Below, in pieces: positions 15,301 to 17,312 of a DNA stretch of 17,312 nt; the first letter of the stretch is position 1, and the number at the start of each line of letters is the position of its first letter. Origin of the DNA: Anaerolineae bacterium (GTDB taxonomy: Bacteria; Chloroflexota; Anaerolineae; E26-bin7); contig JAOZOT010000034.1 of NCBI GenBank assembly GCA_029933115.1, positions 1-17,312 on the forward strand. The letters are read 5' to 3'. The notes beneath the pieces were generated by a model. It ran no database searches and had not been told where the DNA came from. It saw only the letters and a program-made list of their open reading frames with translations. The position numbers and the translations under genes are program-made.

Positions 15301-16156
15301 AGGCCAAGGCGAGGGCCAGCCTCCGGTTAAAAAACTCGCGGCCCATGAGATAGGCGACCACCACCGTCGCCAGGCCAAAGGTCACCGTGACAGCACGGAT
15401 GGCCAGGGTGTTGGCCACCCCTGAGAGCTTGAAGGAGAGGGCGATGAGAAAGACAAAGTGAGCCGGCAGGTTGGTAGACTCGATGTAGATGGGACGATAG
15501 TAAGGATCCCGTAGAATCTGCAAAGCCCATAGGCCATTGTCGGCCTCGTCGTACCAGGTGCCAAAGGGAAGGGTAGTGAACTGATAGAGGCGCATAAAGG
15601 CCCCAATGAGCAGGATGACAGCCAGGAGGATCACTTCCCAATTGAGGGAGACGATAATCGTGGAAGGTGGCGAGTGGGGAGCGGAGGACGTCTGAGCGCG
15701 GCTTCCTGCCCAGGCGTAGGAAGCGCCGATGAAGAAGACCAGGCTGGCCAGATGGAGATACCAGGCTTCAGGCGAGCCGCCAAGCTGTCCGAAAGAATGC
15801 AGAGAGAGCACACTACACAGCGCGGCCAGAAGGAAAAGGGCGATGCCCAGACGCAGCAACCAGGGGTTTCGACGCGCCGGACTCGATACGCCTTCGGCTA
15901 GCTGACCCAAGTCGCTACTCGGCCCAGAGGGCATTGGGGGCTTTGCCGGCGGCTCAACTCCCACTGCTGAGCGCGGAAGGGCGGAAGGGCGAAAATCCCA
16001 GGAGCGGCCGGCATAGATGAAGGCTATGATAGCCACTCCGTAGAGAATGAGGGCGTCGCCAAGCTCCCTGGCAACGAAACGGCCCTGGGCGATGGCACCC
16101 AGGGCCACTGCCCCTAGAGCCAGAACCAAGTTGGTGAGCTTCCGTCGTTCTTGCAT
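12383..16156 (-). CDS. GT39-type membrane glycosyltransferase with two PA14 domains and a six-bladed NHL propeller
   Basis: A 1257-residue protein. Residues about 1-660 form a polytopic GT-C region with the acidic loop motif TWYDEADNG and VSRWDVNFSRIG, both paralleled in the downstream paralogue (SWNDEAQ, VSRWHISFTRL). Two PA14 domains open AYYYQNEKWEGEAV (about 684) and GYYYQNLDWAGPPA (about 824). A proline-rich linker (PPPPPTAP) leads to six NHL repeats (about 977-1257) with recurring LYVADTGNRRVQVF-like strands, enough for one closed propeller. The frame is open up to 16324, but the promoter lies inside that extension. The ATG at 16154-16156 (MQERRKLTNLVLALG) aligns with the paralogue; 16198 is the alternative start. 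The C-terminal domains are expected outside the membrane. Acceptor and product are unknown. Confidence 0.88.
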   Translation of the reverse strand: MQERRKLTNLVLALGAVALGAIAQGRFVARELGDALILYGVAIIAFIYAGRSWDFRPSALPRSAVGVEPPAKPPMPSGPSSDLGQLAEGVSSPARRNPWLLRLGIALFLLAALCSVLSLHSFGQLGGSPEAWYLHLASLVFFIGASYAWAGSRAQTSSAPHSPPSTIIVSLNWEVILLAVILLIGAFMRLYQFTTLPFGTWYDEADNGLWALQILRDPYYRPIYIESTNLPAHFVFLIALSFKLSGVANTLAIRAVTVTFGLATVVVAYLMGREFFNRRLALALAFFLAVSRWDVNFSRIGLHGVTTPFFELVVVYFLLKGLRRKAIQDFAWGGLFLGLGLCFYAPYRLFPGVIALFLLYQMATCRGFFREYYRYLAIFALAALLAVAPVLQFACRHTDTFLARTRKTSIFNKEINQPGWKAVDDNLRKHLLMFNYRGDPNGRHNLPGEPMLDFATSVLFLIGLGYSLYHWRKPRYFLLLVWFMVMLCGGVFSLDFEAPQSLRAIGTLPVAYVLACVVLSQLEKAFGRDWAPRGVRYFNGALVVLLAWIGYANFHTYFHRQARDFAAWNAFSTPETLTARAMKAAAGRYDFYVTSLYYQHPTIRFIAPNVTSYKRWDTSDNLPIREPGDRPLLILLDAQKRSDFLEAKRYYPNAAFEEIHPPFGGPPVLYTIRLTGDDLKSIQGLMAYYYQNEKWEGEAVLTRWEKSLDLKWPEDAPWARPESCPEPCQRVKPFSVEWQGVLYIPHYGPYLLRLEAPAKAQLYLDENLLLGGTGTMAQEVTLAKGNHALRVRAVGAEGRLRLRWRPPGEEETVIPTWALYRPPVTNNGLLGYYYQNLDWAGPPALARIDPTLAMYFHITPLPRPYTVEWQGVISIPSSGVYAFGLESIDDSHLYIDGRLVVEATQPNVYRENSAELTAGLHDIRLRYTDRSSHSHINLYWTPPGQSREIIPSQNLYPPQGSYTQVLPPPPPTAPVELGELSLDLVAVWGSRGTAPGEFNEPRDVAVDAEGHLYVADTGNRRVQVFDSEGQFITGWNGGKDEFVEPLALVVDSRGDLYVLDSEPGWIYRFSADGTPLGRFAGPDARFFHPRGLAIDEADRLYVADTGGCRVVVYNTAGERLGQFGRKGGGPGEFLEPTDVALDGQGTLYVADTSNQRVQHLDYWGGYRAEWPIPKAGTYNGPHLALAPDGSLLITAPEQHQIQRYSPDGTLLGRWGSYGTAAGQFRIPVGLTVDRAGNVYVADTLNHRVQKFVLRGGE

Positions 16157-16223
16157 GATCGCCTGTAGAGGCCCGAGAGGTTTCCTTATGAAACCCATCA
16201 GGTCTGTCAAAAGTCCTGCTCTA

Positions 16224-16252
16224 ATGATAGGCAAAAGGGGCAGTTTTGTCAA
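16224..16252 (-). promoter_or_regulatory. Sigma70-type promoter of the glycosyltransferase pair
   Basis: On the minus strand TTGACA (16247-16252), a 17-bp spacer and TATCAT (16224-16229) predict a start near 16217. This lies downstream of the first in-frame ATG-like codon of the open frame, so translation must begin at 16198 or 16156. Confidence 0.8.
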
Positions 16253-16285
16253 GAGTTGGTGCCCATCGCCGTCAAGTGGACAAAA

Positions 16286-16315
16286 GTACGAAGCCTCACC
16301 CGAAGGCTTACGTGC
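16286..16315 (-). terminator. Rho-independent terminator of the TumA/TumE operon
   Basis: On the minus strand GCACG(T)AAGCCT pairs with AGGCTTCGTAC across the 7-nt loop TCGGGTG, with one bulged base and one wobble pair, and is followed directly by TTTTG. It lies about 40 nt after the toxin stop and about 35 nt before the glycosyltransferase promoter, so it separates the two units. Confidence 0.75.
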
Positions 16316-16356
16316 TTTGTACACTATCCCACCGGCTCAATGAGATAACAAGCGAT

Positions 16357-16782
16357 TCAGCCCTGAAGCAACGCTGTCTCGATCTCCCGGATCAAGAAGG
16401 TGAGATTGGGAGACGTAAAACTCAGACCAGGCGCAGGGATGCGGTGGTGTTTAATGTCAGGTGGGACATGCTTGTGGTGAGGGGCCGTGCTGGCCAGCGT
16501 CGGATCGTCTGGATGCGGCTGTGAGTCGTACCAGTACAGTTTCTCGCCGCCATGCCAGACTTCGTAGCTGTAGCCTTCGAGGTTCAGAGGGCCGGTGTCC
16601 CAGGTCAGACGCTCGTATATAACCAGGCGATGACCGCTGGCGAGAATGATCTCGCCGCTTAGCTCGGCGAACAACCGACCGCGCCGGGCAATGACCAGCG
16701 TCGAGCGGATAATTTGAGGGAACAACTGTTGCAGTGTGTAAACGAATCTCTCGTAATCACGCAGGGATTGGAATGGGTTCAT
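16357..16782 (-). CDS. TumE-family (DUF6516) toxin
   Basis: A 141-residue protein starting MNPFQSLRDYERFVYTLQQ. The motifs YSYEVW (71-76), KLYWYDSQPHPDDP (81-94) and HHKHVPPDIKHHRIPAP (102-118) are, as I recall them, hallmarks of the TumE/DUF6516 toxin family. The His/Asp-rich block is the most conserved part. The biochemical target of the family is not known to me. The ATG at 16780-16782 lies inside the antitoxin gene (26-nt overlap); an upstream TTG at 16800 is possible. Neither start has a clear Shine-Dalgarno, which suggests translation coupled to the antitoxin. It is the second gene of a two-gene operon with its own promoter and terminator. Confidence 0.85.
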   Translation of the reverse strand: MNPFQSLRDYERFVYTLQQLFPQIIRSTLVIARRGRLFAELSGEIILASGHRLVIYERLTWDTGPLNLEGYSYEVWHGGEKLYWYDSQPHPDDPTLASTAPHHKHVPPDIKHHRIPAPGLSFTSPNLTFLIREIETALLQG

Positions 16783-17053
16783 GGCGCGCGGTCTTTTCAA
16801 TCAACCGGGAAAACGATTTGGCTTCGGCTTTGAGTAATTGAATGGCGGCCTGATATTGTTCGCGCCGGCGCAGCCAGACCTTGTACGCGCTAGCCCAAGC
16901 GGTCCAATCCCGTACCCACGCTTCATCTGGGGGCTCTTCGCCACTCACATAAGACTCATAAAAGGTCTCAGAAAGGATACCATACTTGCGCTCATAGGTG
17001 CGCATCTCGTCTTCGAGGGCATAGATGTCTTGAAGAACATCGTCAAGGGTCAT
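16757..17053 (-). CDS. Antitoxin partner of the TumE-type toxin (TumA-like)
   Basis: A 98-residue, mostly helical and charged protein starting MTLDDVLQDIYALEDEMRTYERKYG. It has no DNA-binding or catalytic motif that I can name. Its identity as the antitoxin rests mainly on position: directly upstream of and overlapping the DUF6516 toxin, the typical layout for the TumE/TumA pair. The start ATG has GGAG about 8 nt upstream and a perfect -10 box about 37 nt upstream. The repeated W residues in DEAWVRDWTAWASAYKVWL may be part of the toxin-binding helix; this is speculative. Confidence 0.72.
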   Translation of the reverse strand: MTLDDVLQDIYALEDEMRTYERKYGILSETFYESYVSGEEPPDEAWVRDWTAWASAYKVWLRRREQYQAAIQLLKAEAKSFSRLIEKTARHEPIPIPA

Positions 17054-17089
17054 GGCACTTCTCCAGACTTGTCACGGAATCCTAATTCT

Positions 17090-17118
17090 ATTATAGCTTA
17101 GGTGGGAACATAATACAA
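17090..17118 (-). promoter_or_regulatory. Promoter of the toxin-antitoxin operon
   Basis: On the minus strand a perfect TATAAT (17090-17095) lies 17 bp after TTGTAT (17113-17118), a weak -35. A better-matching TTGACT (17118-17123) sits 22 bp away, too far for a normal spacer. The -10 box is convincing; the -35 is not. Confidence 0.55.
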
Positions 17119-17258
17119 GTCAACACAACTGCTCCGATCAAATCTGGTCCAACCTCTTGTCAACCCGCTGCCTAAAGCCACCGACACTTCTTGGATATAC
17201 CCCCTGCGGCAGAGACGCGGCCTTTTCATCACATAGCGTAGGGTCTCGATGGTGGTAG

Positions 17259-17312
17259 CTACTCGCCAAGCGGCCCGAATTTCATCACCCGGTTGTTGGC
17301 CGAGTCGGCGAT
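17259..17312 (-). CDS. C-terminal end of an NHL-repeat protein (rest beyond window)
   Basis: Reading in from the right edge, 17 codons give IADSANNRVMKFGPLGE and then TAG at 17259-17261. The pattern (y)IADSxNNRVxKF is the final strand pair of an NHL repeat, almost the same as YVADTLNHRVQKF at the end of the 1257-residue glycosyltransferase. The gene could be another glycosyltransferase/NHL fusion or a free NHL propeller. Only the end is visible. Confidence 0.7.
   Translation of the reverse strand: MADSANNRVMKFGPLGE

Noticed and set aside
17158..17163. A TTGACA -35-like box on the minus strand between the NHL gene and the antitoxin
   Set aside because: No -10-like hexamer occurs at 15-18 bp, so it was not called a promoter.
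1..17312. tRNA, rRNA, CRISPR arrays, insertion sequences or integrases
   Set aside because: None was recognised on either strand by reading the sequence: no regularly spaced repeats and no transposase or recombinase motifs were found.

Overview
The window looks like a GC-rich bacterial chromosome segment, probably from an uncultured Chloroflexota (Anaerolineae-like) genome. That placement is an inference from gene content: GT39-type membrane glycosyltransferases fused to PA14 and NHL domains, DUF433/DUF5615 and TumE-type toxin-antitoxin pairs, and an acyl-CoA dehydrogenase/FixC/ETF set. No rRNA, tRNA or other phylogenetic marker is present to confirm it. Ten of the eleven complete genes, and both genes cut by the window edges, lie on the minus strand. 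The exception is a SIR2/protease-fold gene on the plus strand.

Layout, left to right. (1) Positions 1-1111 hold an archaeal-type AAA ATPase with a winged-helix segment, cut by the window edge. It has a clear sigma70-type promoter whose -10 box lies in a 31-bp palindrome. (2) Positions 1371-2558 hold alanine racemase, carrying what looks like an in-frame insertion of a short dispersed repeat. (3) Positions 2577-7790 form an electron-transfer block transcribed right to left: acyl-CoA dehydrogenase, FixC-like flavoprotein:quinone oxidoreductase, a DUF433/DUF5615 toxin-antitoxin pair, EtfB, EtfA, then a hairpin terminator just before alr. The ferredoxin-like FixX expected beside FixC is not present. 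(4) Positions 7791-8108 are a divergent control region with a strong promoter in each direction and a structured 5' leader for the dehydrogenase. (5) Positions 8109-9485 encode a SIR2-like NADase domain fused to a trypsin-fold domain that has lost its catalytic His. (6) Positions 9512-16156 hold two paralogous GT-C membrane glycosyltransferases with paired PA14 domains; the larger also ends in a six-bladed NHL propeller. (7) Positions 16357-17053 hold a TumE/TumA-type toxin-antitoxin operon with its own promoter and terminator. (8) Positions 17259-17312 hold the last 17 codons of another NHL-repeat protein.

How the parts fit together. The dehydrogenase passes electrons from an acyl-CoA to EtfAB, and FixC passes them on to the quinone pool or takes part in flavin-based bifurcation. 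The two glycosyltransferases probably act at the outer face of the membrane on lipid-linked sugars, with PA14 and NHL domains binding glycans or partner proteins outside the cell. The SIR2 fusion and the two toxin-antitoxin pairs are typical accessory or defence-type genes scattered between the metabolic and envelope genes.
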